Assembly (NCBI GenBank): GCA_900555165.1
Contig: USKE01000064.1
Coordinates: 1 to 9,481 of the forward strand
Origin: an uncultured Porphyromonadaceae bacterium
Lineage (GTDB): Bacteria > Bacteroidota > Bacteroidia > Bacteroidales > Muribaculaceae
Length of the DNA: 9,481 nucleotides
Direction: 5' to 3'
In this document: piece after piece, positions 1 through 6,181 of the stretch
Position numbering within the stretch: position 1 is the first letter of the stretch
How the letters are laid out: each line of letters starts with the position of its first letter
Notes under the pieces: generated by a model
Seen by the model: the letters and a program-made list of their open reading frames with translations, nothing else
Database searches by the model: none
What the model was told of the DNA's origin: nothing
Made by a program: the position numbers and the translations under genes

Positions 1-11
1 CCTGTCTACAT

Positions 12-761
12 TTAAAATACCGGCATCAACATGGCAACCGTGATTCCCAGCACTGCTCCAGCCAGAACCTCCAATGGAGTATGTCCCAGCAGCTCCTTGA
101 GCAGCGCCCTGCCCTCCTCGCGTTTGCGTGCCTCTTCGCGGGCGGCCTCCTCGGCACGCCGTTGGCGCCGGATTTCGGCCTGCCGCTTTTCTTCGGCCTC
201 GCGGCGCAGTTTTTCCTGATATTCCTTCTCTGCAAGCGGATAGACGCGGTCACGGTCGGCCTCGACCGACGATACCTGTTCGCCGGTCATAGTCCAGTCG
301 CCGTCGTTGAACAGACTGATGGCTTTGCCGTAATTCTCGAGTGCCTCCATGTAGTTCTGCGTGCCTTCGCAGCTTTTGGCATACATGTAGGCCAGGCGCG
401 ATGTGGTGTGGCCGCGGCGGCTCATTGCCGATGACAATGCACTGCGGGCGGCCGAATAGCGCCCTTCGGCCAGAGCTTTCTCGGCGGCGGCGAGTTGCCT
501 GTCCTCACGTTCATATAGGGCGATAGTGCTGTTCGATACCTGCGAGGGGGCGCTGTTTTCGGGGAGGTTGATCTCAAGACCGTAGAAGACTTCGGGCATA
601 GCCGGGTTAGCGGCCTTGAGCTCTTCGGTATGCACGCCCCATTTGCGTGCTATGAGTTCCCATGTGTCGCCGCGCTCAACCACATATGTGCGCGCCGATA
701 CTCCGGTGGACGCGATGGCGAACGCCACAAGGAGAGCGGTTTTGATTCCGGCGTGTTTCAT
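12..761 (-). CDS. Exported LysM protein with TPR-like and coiled-coil regions and a DUF212-like hydrophobic C-terminal tail
   Basis: 249 aa, complete, ATG start 4 nt after the stop of the lipoprotein gene upstream and ending in TAA. Seen in order: a signal peptide (residues 1-23, cleavage likely after VSA), one LysM module (about 25-67, with YVVERGDTW and a closing INLP), a helical TPR-like stretch (about 83-151), a highly charged Arg/Glu/Ala-rich coiled coil (about 175-220), and a hydrophobic C-terminus (about 226-248) that could span a membrane. LysM domains bind N-acetylglucosamine-containing glycans, so peptidoglycan association in the periplasm is inferred. The last 28 residues contain KELLGHTPLEVLAGAVLG, which closely resembles the C-terminal motif of divergent PAP2 (DUF212/YuiD-like) membrane proteins, but the rest of that domain is absent. 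The exact role is unknown. Last gene of a likely three-gene operon in this window. Confidence 0.85.
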   Translation of the reverse strand: MKHAGIKTALLVAFAIASTGVSARTYVVERGDTWELIARKWGVHTEELKAANPAMPEVFYGLEINLPENSAPSQVSNSTIALYEREDRQLAAAEKALAEGRYSAARSALSSAMSRRGHTTSRLAYMYAKSCEGTQNYMEALENYGKAISLFNDGDWTMTGEQVSSVEADRDRVYPLAEKEYQEKLRREAEEKRQAEIRRQRRAEEAAREEARKREEGRALLKELLGHTPLEVLAGAVLGITVAMLMPVF

Positions 762-765
762 CGGG

Positions 766-1641
766 TCAGCGTGTCTGTATTACAAGGAAATTTGAAATAG
801 ACCAGAAGTCGGCGGGATTGGTGATGTGCAGGGTGAATGTGCCGTTGCCGTTGGTGGTAAGCTCGTAACTCGACTGCGGCGCGGCTGTGATTATCTTCGG
901 TTTCTTGGCATCGAAAGATATTTCGGTGAAACGCCTGATGTCGACCTGCTTGAATTTCTTGCGGTCAAGGGCGTCGCGCGTCTGTATTTTCCCTTTCTTG
1001 ACTATTCCCATGGCCTCAAGCTCCTTTTTGGTGCCCATGGCCATAAAACCCTGGTTGGCCATGTCGGTAGAGCGTATCAATGCGTCGCTGTACCGTTGGT
1101 TTGCCTCGCCGAGCTGTGTGATCTGCGACTGCTGCGAGGCTACGGTCATGCGCAGCTGGTTTATGTCGAGGTCTTTTGTCTCAAGCTGGGCGCGCAGGTC
1201 GGCTATAAGTTCGTCTTTTTTTGCGAGCTGTTCCTTCAGGTTTGCGATGAGGGTTTCGGCCTGTGGATTGGCCTCGACCCGCGGGTCGTCCTTTTTCTGT
1301 TCGGCAAGCTGTTGCTCAAGATCGGCTATATGTTTCTGCTGTGCGCGGAGCACGGTCTCGAACCGTTTCAGGTTGTTTAGCGCGTCGGCCCGCGACGCCG
1401 TGCCTTCGCCCGAGGGGTTCAGAAACAGCAGGTTCTCCTGCTGCTGCACCGAGTCGAGCGCCTGCCCCAGGGTGTTCATCACCTCGTTGATGCGGGTCAG
1501 GCGTATCTGCTGGAGTTCGGCCACCCGGCGCAGTGAGTCACGTTCGTCGGCCATACGGGCCACTTCTGCTCCGCCGTTGCATCCGGCAAGCATTATCGAC
1601 AGGGCGCCGGCAGCGCAATACAGCAGGTTTCTGAGTGTCAT
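766..1641 (-). CDS. Coiled-coil surface lipoprotein, Cbp1 collagen-binding adhesin-like family
   Basis: 291 aa, complete, ATG start. A lipoprotein signal peptide ends in the lipobox LAGC with Cys21 as the predicted lipidated residue, so the protein should be anchored in the outer membrane. Two heptad-rich helical regions follow (about 25-70 and 88-185, rich in Gln, Glu, Lys, Leu and Ala), predicting a long coiled coil. The C-terminal domain (about 195-291) has MGTKKELEAMGIVKKGK followed by a beta-rich end with FWSISNFLVIQ. This layout of lipobox, coiled coil and the GTKKEL-type C-terminal domain matches my recollection of the Bacteroidota family named after Cbp1, a Bacteroides fragilis collagen-binding adhesin. 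Family membership is moderately sure; collagen binding by this protein is not shown by the sequence. It lies 51 nt after one LysM gene and 4 nt before another, which suggests a shared periplasmic or surface assembly. Confidence 0.85.
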   Translation of the reverse strand: MTLRNLLYCAAGALSIMLAGCNGGAEVARMADERDSLRRVAELQQIRLTRINEVMNTLGQALDSVQQQENLLFLNPSGEGTASRADALNNLKRFETVLRAQQKHIADLEQQLAEQKKDDPRVEANPQAETLIANLKEQLAKKDELIADLRAQLETKDLDINQLRMTVASQQSQITQLGEANQRYSDALIRSTDMANQGFMAMGTKKELEAMGIVKKGKIQTRDALDRKKFKQVDIRRFTEISFDAKKPKIITAAPQSSYELTTNGNGTFTLHITNPADFWSISNFLVIQTR

Positions 1642-1692
1642 GATGAATGATCTGGTTTCAGAGGGTGATTGAGACCGGGGCTGAACGGTTTC

Positions 1693-2445
1693 TTATTTTC
1701 CCTGTTTTACATAAAGAATCAGCTGCTGGCCCGGTTGCAGGCGTGTCGTGGGCTTTATCTTGGCGCCAAGCTCGTTCCATTCCTTGATGTTGTCGGCGGT
1801 CACGCCGTATTCTCCGGCGAGCGAGTTGAGCGTGTCGCCCTGCTTTACGGTGTGGAACACGACTTTCAGCTGTTCTTCGGCCGGTTCCTGCGATACCTTA
1901 TCAGCATCTTCGGCCTGCGCGGCGGTCTCCGGAACGTAGGGCTGGTCGAGCTCGGTCACGGTCTCTGATGTGCCGTCGGGATAGATGATCATGAACACCT
2001 GCGAGAGAGCCATCACATGACGTGTGGGCTGGGGGTTCTTGCGGGTGGCCTTCTGTGTGCGGTACACAAGCTTGTCAACGTCGAACTCGAGCTCATATGC
2101 CGGAATTTCGCGGTAGTCGGTGGTGTAGATCATCGTGGCCTTTGAGTCTGCCTCGATCTGTTCGCCCGTCTTGCGGTTTCCCTCTTTGGTGAAAAACATC
2201 GTGCCGCGTTTGGCGTATTTGATCATGTAGATGTCGGTCAGGGGGAGCTCGTCGAGTTTCACGCCCGATGTCTCGTTCTTGAACTTTACTACTTTTCCGC
2301 TGATCTGGTTAATCTTGGCCTCGACCCGTGAGCCGTCGCGCAGCATGATGAGGTCATTGCCCCCTTTTGCCCAGAACTGGGCGCAGGCGTCGGTGGCAGT
2401 CAGGGTGAACAGGGCCAGTAGCAAAAGTGCTTTTATCTTTTTCAT
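1693..2445 (-). CDS. Exported LysM protein with duplicated N-terminal beta module
   Basis: 250 aa, complete. The ATG start is followed by a classic signal peptide (MKKIK, a Leu-rich core, cleavage near residues 22-23 at ACAQ). The N-terminal half seems to carry two copies of one module, at about 29-90 and 103-160. Each has a KVVKFKN or KLVYRTQ strand, then a segment ending in TDIYMIKYAKRG or SQVFMIIYPDG. Similar dG-rich modules occur in Bacteroidota exported proteins of unknown function. An acidic Ala/Glu linker (about 172-192) leads to a C-terminal LysM (about 196-247: HTVKQGDTLNSLAGEYGV, ending LQPGQQLILYV) that should bind peptidoglycan. First gene of the three-gene envelope operon; the only promoter-like sequence in the window lies just upstream. 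The specific function is not known. Confidence 0.87.
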   Translation of the reverse strand: MKKIKALLLLALFTLTATDACAQFWAKGGNDLIMLRDGSRVEAKINQISGKVVKFKNETSGVKLDELPLTDIYMIKYAKRGTMFFTKEGNRKTGEQIEADSKATMIYTTDYREIPAYELEFDVDKLVYRTQKATRKNPQPTRHVMALSQVFMIIYPDGTSETVTELDQPYVPETAAQAEDADKVSQEPAEEQLKVVFHTVKQGDTLNSLAGEYGVTADNIKEWNELGAKIKPTTRLQPGQQLILYVKQGK

Positions 2446-2480
2446 TGCAAGGGTTTGTGTCTACAAAAAGCTGTGGGAAA

Positions 2481-2512
2481 CAAAATTACACAATAATACC
2501 CATTGTTTCAGA
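2481..2512 (-). promoter_or_regulatory. Candidate Bacteroides-type promoter for the LysM/lipoprotein operon
   Basis: On the minus strand TAATTTTG (2481-2488) matches the Bacteroides -7 consensus TAnnTTTG. Exactly 20 nt upstream lies TCTG (2509-2512), one mismatch from the -33 TTTG element. Transcription would start near 2475, giving a leader of about 30 nt before the ATG at 2445. The spacer contains one arm of an 11-bp inverted repeat. This is a pattern match only; the start site is not proven. Confidence 0.5.
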
Positions 2513-2545
2513 GCCTTTTTGTTAAAAAGCATTAAAACAATGGGT
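2498..2545. repeat. 11-bp perfect inverted repeat in the intergenic region (operator or weak terminator)
   Basis: The + strand reads ACCCATTGTTT at 2498-2508 and its exact reverse complement AAACAATGGGT at 2535-2545. Between them a smaller 6-bp dyad, CTTTTT at 2515-2520 and AAAAAG at 2524-2529, has a 3-nt loop. The whole could fold as a long interrupted hairpin 26 nt after the acyl ligase stop codon, and so act as a terminator, although no strong U-run follows it on the minus strand. Alternatively it is a binding site for a dimeric regulator, since the proximal arm fills part of the spacer of the candidate promoter. The surrounding 126-nt gap is clearly AT-rich against the GC-rich genes. Confidence 0.6.
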
Positions 2546-2571
2546 GTTGTTATCGTGCGGGCGCCGGAAAG

Positions 2572-4248
2572 TCAGGAATAGAGGTAGCGCTTGATGGATT
2601 TCTTGGGGGTCTTCTCGAACTCGTGGGGGATGAGCTGTATGCGGTCAACGCGTTCGTAGGGGGCCACGAGCGAGTTCAGGTCATTGCGGTTGCGCTCCAT
2701 CAGGTCGGGGAGCTGGTCATTCGAGATGCCGTCGGCGTCCATGCGCTCGTAATCGGGGTAGACGATGGCTGTCAGGCCTTTGCCACGCTCCACTACAAGC
2801 GACTCGCTCACGTAGGGCATGTTGTTGAGTTTGGCCTCGATTTCTTCGGGGTAGATGTTCTGGCCCGAGGCCGAGAGGATCATGGTCTTGTAACGCCCCT
2901 TGATTGAGAGGGTGCCGTCGGGTTGAAGGGTGCCCATGTCGCCGGTGTGGAGCCATCCGTCTTCGTCAAGAGCGGCGGCGGTGGCCTCGGGGTTCTTGTA
3001 ATACCCTTTCATCACGTTCTGGCCGCGCACGCATATCTCGCCGGGAATCTCGGCCGGATTGTCGCTGAGAATCTTGGCCTCCATGTTGGGCAGCACGCGT
3101 CCGCACGAGCCGGGCTTGAACTCACGCCACGGGGTGTGGGAGATCAGCGGGCCGCACTCGGTCATGCCGTAGCCCACGGTGAAGGGGAACTTGATGCGGT
3201 AAAGGAATGCCTCGACCTCGGCGTTTAGCGGCGCGCCGCCGATGATGAGTTCCTCGAACTGACCGCCGAAAGCCTCGACGAGCTTGTTGCGTATTTTTGC
3301 GTAGATGGCATTGTCGAGGAAAGGCACGGCCAGGGCCCAGCGCATGGCGCGGCGTGTGATCATCGGCACTATCTGCTTGCGGTAGATCTTTTCAAGAATC
3401 AGCGGCACGCACACCACAAGGCTGGGGCGAACGTCGCTCATGGCCTTGAGCAGAATCTTGGGGATGGGGGGCTTGGTAAACACCGTGACCTTGGTGCCTA
3501 CGGCAAGGGGTACGAGCATGTCGAACGCGCAACCGTACGCGTGTGCCAGCGGCAGGAACGACAGTGCTCTCGATCCGCAGTAATGGAGTTTCGACTGCAT
3601 GCCGTAGCCAAGGTTACCCATGATGTTGTCATAGCTCAGCATCACGCCTTTCGAGAATCCCGTGGTGCCAGAGGTATAGTTAAGGATGGCGGTCTGGTCT
3701 TTGTCGACGCGCGGATATTTTATGTCGCGCGCTGTGAAACCGTTGCGGTACGCCGACTTGAACCTGCGCGACAGGTTGCGTATTATCTTCTCGGCCGACG
3801 GTTTCCCCTCGGCGTGGCGCTCGGCCAGCACATGGCGTGTCTCAAGCGAGACCACGGCCCTGAGCTGCGGCATCTCGTCGAACTCAAGGGTTTCCCATAT
3901 CGGCTCTGACACGAAGAGTACGGTGGCCTCGGAGTGGTTTATGATGTGCTGAGTGTCGTGGGGATTGAAGTCGGCCAGAATGGGCACTATCGCCGCTCCG
4001 TAGGTTATGGTGGCCATGAAAGTCATCACCCATGTGGCCGAGTTCTTTCCGAGGAGGGCGACTTTGTCGCCGGGTTGCACGCCGGTCTGGCTGTAGAACA
4101 GATGCATGCGGGCGATGAGGCGCGCAAGGTCGCCGTAGGTGAGCACTTCTTTTGAGCCGGCGTCGGTGAGTGCCGGCAATGCCCAGTTGTCCTGGAAACT
4201 CTTCTCGTAGATGTCGAGCACATGGCCCTGATATGGGGTATAACTCAT
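2572..4248 (-). CDS. AMP-forming long-chain acyl-CoA (or acyl-ACP) ligase
   Basis: 558 aa, complete, ATG start 36 nt after the rpiB stop. A member of the adenylate-forming (ANL) family, which activates a carboxylic acid with ATP to an acyl-AMP and passes it to a thiol (CoA or ACP). Motifs in order: the phosphate-binding loop YTSGTTGFSKG (191-201), FLPLAHAYG (231-239), IIGGAPL (335-341), GYGMTECGPL (359-368), the ATP-ribose motif GWLHTGDMG (431-439), and the hinge GRYKTMILSASGQNIYPEEI (451-470). The C-terminal subdomain is complete and ends KTPKKSIKRYLYS. There, the position usually held by the catalytic A10 Lys aligns with Ser551, with Lys550 and Lys553 adjacent. No membrane segment or signal is seen, so it acts in the cytoplasm or on the inner membrane face. 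The family suggests fatty-acid activation for membrane lipid salvage; exact chain length and thiol acceptor cannot be read from sequence. Last gene of the long upstream run. Confidence 0.92.
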   Translation of the reverse strand: MSYTPYQGHVLDIYEKSFQDNWALPALTDAGSKEVLTYGDLARLIARMHLFYSQTGVQPGDKVALLGKNSATWVMTFMATITYGAAIVPILADFNPHDTQHIINHSEATVLFVSEPIWETLEFDEMPQLRAVVSLETRHVLAERHAEGKPSAEKIIRNLSRRFKSAYRNGFTARDIKYPRVDKDQTAILNYTSGTTGFSKGVMLSYDNIMGNLGYGMQSKLHYCGSRALSFLPLAHAYGCAFDMLVPLAVGTKVTVFTKPPIPKILLKAMSDVRPSLVVCVPLILEKIYRKQIVPMITRRAMRWALAVPFLDNAIYAKIRNKLVEAFGGQFEELIIGGAPLNAEVEAFLYRIKFPFTVGYGMTECGPLISHTPWREFKPGSCGRVLPNMEAKILSDNPAEIPGEICVRGQNVMKGYYKNPEATAAALDEDGWLHTGDMGTLQPDGTLSIKGRYKTMILSASGQNIYPEEIEAKLNNMPYVSESLVVERGKGLTAIVYPDYERMDADGISNDQLPDLMERNRNDLNSLVAPYERVDRIQLIPHEFEKTPKKSIKRYLYS

Positions 4249-4284
4249 GGTGTGCTTGGGATGTTTGTCGGGGATGGTATGGTG

Positions 4285-4719
4285 TCAGTGGTTTACGGGA
4301 ATCTTGCGGATACGGCGCTCGTGGCGGCCACCGTCGAAACCGGTGTTGAGGAAGGTGTCGACTATGGCGAGAGCGACTTCCGGCTCGATGAAACGGGCAG
4401 GGAGCACCAGCACGTTGGCGTCGTTGTGCTGACGGGCCAGGGCGGCAAGCTCGGTATTCCAGCAGAGTGCGGCGCGTATGCCCTGGTGCTTGTTGAGTGT
4501 CATGGCGATGCCGTTGCCGGTACCGCACATGGCAATGCCGGGGTAGCATTCGCCGCGCTCGATGGCCTCGGCCGCCGGATGGGCGAAGTCGGGGTAGTCG
4601 CACGATTCCTCTGAGTATGTGCCGAAGTCCTCGTATTCGAGGCCCTGAGCCTCAAGATAGCCTTCGATTATCGACTTGAGGCCGAATCCGGCATGGTCAC
4701 TGCATATTGCTATTTTCAT
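4285..4719 (-). CDS. rpiB: Ribose-5-phosphate isomerase B
   Basis: 144 aa, complete, a normal length for the RpiB/LacAB family. It interconverts ribose 5-phosphate and ribulose 5-phosphate in the non-oxidative pentose phosphate pathway, in the cytoplasm. Visible signatures are SDHAGF (7-12, with Asp8 and His9 of the substrate site), CDYPDFAHP (40-48), MCGTGNGIAM (64-73, with Cys65 as the expected catalytic cysteine and the following loop binding the phosphate end), and ARQHNDANVL (95-104, with His98 in the ring-opening position). GGRHERRI (130-137) supplies the C-terminal phosphate-binding arginines. The ATG overlaps the TGA of the upstream DUF6048 gene by 4 nt (ATGA), which implies translational coupling, although no functional link between the two is obvious. 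Allose-6-phosphate isomerase activity, known in some RpiB proteins, cannot be excluded. Confidence 0.96.
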   Translation of the reverse strand: MKIAICSDHAGFGLKSIIEGYLEAQGLEYEDFGTYSEESCDYPDFAHPAAEAIERGECYPGIAMCGTGNGIAMTLNKHQGIRAALCWNTELAALARQHNDANVLVLPARFIEPEVALAIVDTFLNTGFDGGRHERRIRKIPVNH

Positions 4720-5588
4720 AACGTCTGGGGTGTTTGTTTTGTCGGTTTATGGAGAGGGAGAGTGTAATATATCGAGAATGACCCGGATATCGAGCTGTTG
4801 CGCGTGCCGTAGCCAGGTATGTACCAGGGGTTGCCGCCGGGGTTCTTTGTCTCGTGCAGGCGTGTCTTGAACCTGAACGACCACCCCATCGACACCGGCC
4901 CGATGATCTTGACGCGGATGCCGAAAAGCAGGTTGAGGTACACAACATCAGAGTGCATCGAGGGGAATGTCACCGTCTGCGACTCGTCCCAGTAACCCGA
5001 GTTCACCGTAACGTTCTCGAGATGGTAGTTGAACGGCGAATACCCCACACGGATGCCTCCGTAGGCCAGGTAGTCGGGATTTGAGTTGTAAAGGAAGTTG
5101 TAGTTGCACCCGATGCGGAAATATGGCACGGTCGACACGCGGTAGGTGTAGTTCTGGTTGGCCGGCGTGTAGGTGCTCTGCCCCAGGCCGATTTCCACTA
5201 CCGGGATGTAGCGGTTGTGCAGGTTCAGCTCGCCCGAGAACTCCACCAGGCCATAATGCTGGCCGAATATGCGCATCACCGGATCCCAGATGTCGACCCC
5301 CACGCTGACCGAATGGAACAGCGGGTAGATCATCTTCGGCACCGAGGTGGACATGCCGGCGGTATCGGGGACCTCGGTGCCGCTGACGGTGTCGACAAGA
5401 ATCTTACGGCCGCGCGAGTCGGTCTGCTGTATGACGCCGTCGCGCGACAGCGAGTCGCCCTCCTGGCGATTGAAATTCTGTCCGGCAGGCGGTTTCACCG
5501 GCGACACGCGGCGCTGTGCCGACAGCGGACCCGTCACCAGAGCCACAAAAGCCATGACTGCGGCAATGACGGTAATTATGCGTCTCAT
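4716..5588 (-). CDS. DUF6048 family exported protein, predicted outer-membrane beta barrel
   Basis: 290 aa, complete, ATG start. The signal peptide (MRRIITVIAAVMAF..., cleavage after LSA near residue 24) is followed by a polar Pro/Ser/Asp-rich linker (about 25-85). The rest (about 88-280) is a run of alternating aromatic and hydrophobic strands with short turns, for example LNLHNRYIPVVEIGLG, YFRIGCNYNF, YGGIRVGYSPF, LNLLFGIRVKI and the closing GSFSIYYTLPL. This is the pattern of a small outer-membrane barrel of about 8-10 strands. It fits the Bacteroidota-specific family DUF6048, whose function is not established. Its start overlaps the preceding DUF6452 lipoprotein gene by 4 nt (ATGA) and its end overlaps rpiB by 4 nt. 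The pairing with a lipoprotein suggests that the two work together at the outer membrane, which is inference. Confidence 0.87.
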   Translation of the reverse strand: MRRIITVIAAVMAFVALVTGPLSAQRRVSPVKPPAGQNFNRQEGDSLSRDGVIQQTDSRGRKILVDTVSGTEVPDTAGMSTSVPKMIYPLFHSVSVGVDIWDPVMRIFGQHYGLVEFSGELNLHNRYIPVVEIGLGQSTYTPANQNYTYRVSTVPYFRIGCNYNFLYNSNPDYLAYGGIRVGYSPFNYHLENVTVNSGYWDESQTVTFPSMHSDVVYLNLLFGIRVKIIGPVSMGWSFRFKTRLHETKNPGGNPWYIPGYGTRNSSISGSFSIYYTLPLHKPTKQTPQTL

Positions 5589-6181
5589 GGGCGCGGCGCC
5601 CTCCGGCCGCCCTGTGGCATGGAATTGCTGGAATAGTCGTGCGTGCCGTCATCTTCGCCGGGCTGCGATACCTTGAAGAAGATGCGGAAACGCTCCATCT
5701 CCACATTTGTCACCACCGAGTCGACGACCTCGACCGACTCGATCAGGTGCCGCGTGTAGGTGACGCCGGTTACCCGGTAGCGGTACATGGCGCCACATTC
5801 TTCAGATGCGAAATAGGGTTCGGAGTCGTAGGTGAAGGTCACCGTGTCGTTGAACGCCGGGTTGTCGAGTCCCTGCTCGCGGTACATGTAACGGATGAAG
5901 AAAGATGTGCGCCCGCTGTCGATGCGGAACGGCAGGTAGACATCCCTGGCCTGTTCGCCGGCATGGACAAGCAGTGAGTCGCCAGGTGCGCCCACGCCGC
6001 CGATTTCCAGTGAGTCGAGGCTGATCTGCGTGTCGCTCCCGGCGGCATAGAATCCGGCCAGCGGCAGTGACGACCGGTTGTCGGTGCATCCGGTCGAGTT
6101 GCACGCGCCGAGCATGGCCGGCAGGAGGGACAGTCCCGCGGCCCACAGCATGCAGGTGAGTATTTTATTTTTCGATGCCAA
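5585..6181 (-). CDS. DUF6452 family lipoprotein (probable TTG start)
   Basis: 198 aa from the chosen start. Reading from TTG at 6181 gives a good lipoprotein signal: a basic start (ASKNK), a hydrophobic core, and lipobox LGAC with Cys27 as the lipidated residue. AGGAGG stands only 3 nt upstream. This start overlaps the end of the glycosyltransferase gene by 17 nt. The alternatives are ATG at 6151, which loses the basic residues, and ATG at 6253, which adds an unlikely Arg-rich extension deep inside the neighbour. The mature part is beta-rich, with Cys32, a LPLAGFY segment, and SEECGAMYRY (126-135) followed by HLIESVEVVDSVV and RFRIFF. This matches the DUF6452 family of Bacteroidota, of unknown function. 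The tail (about 174-198) is polar and probably disordered. The stop overlaps the DUF6048 start, so the pair is probably made together. Protein call firm, exact start less so. Confidence 0.82.
   Translation of the reverse strand: MASKNKILTCMLWAAGLSLLPAMLGACNSTGCTDNRSSLPLAGFYAAGSDTQISLDSLEIGGVGAPGDSLLVHAGEQARDVYLPFRIDSGRTSFFIRYMYREQGLDNPAFNDTVTFTYDSEPYFASEECGAMYRYRVTGVTYTRHLIESVEVVDSVVTNVEMERFRIFFKVSQPGEDDGTHDYSSNSMPQGGRRAPRP

Noticed and set aside
1..11. Start of a further gene after the LysM/DUF212-tail gene
   Set aside because: The minus strand has ATG directly followed by TAG in these 11 nt, so no gene start can be supported inside the window.
887..1672. 261-aa open frame on the + strand
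   Set aside because: It is antisense to the coiled-coil lipoprotein. Its Ser/Arg/Cys-rich composition is that of a mirror frame, with no domain or signal.
3884..4603. 239-aa open frame on the minus strand in another frame
   Set aside because: It overlaps rpiB and the N-terminal part of the acyl ligase, both with intact family motifs. Its product is Arg/His/Pro-rich without any motif.
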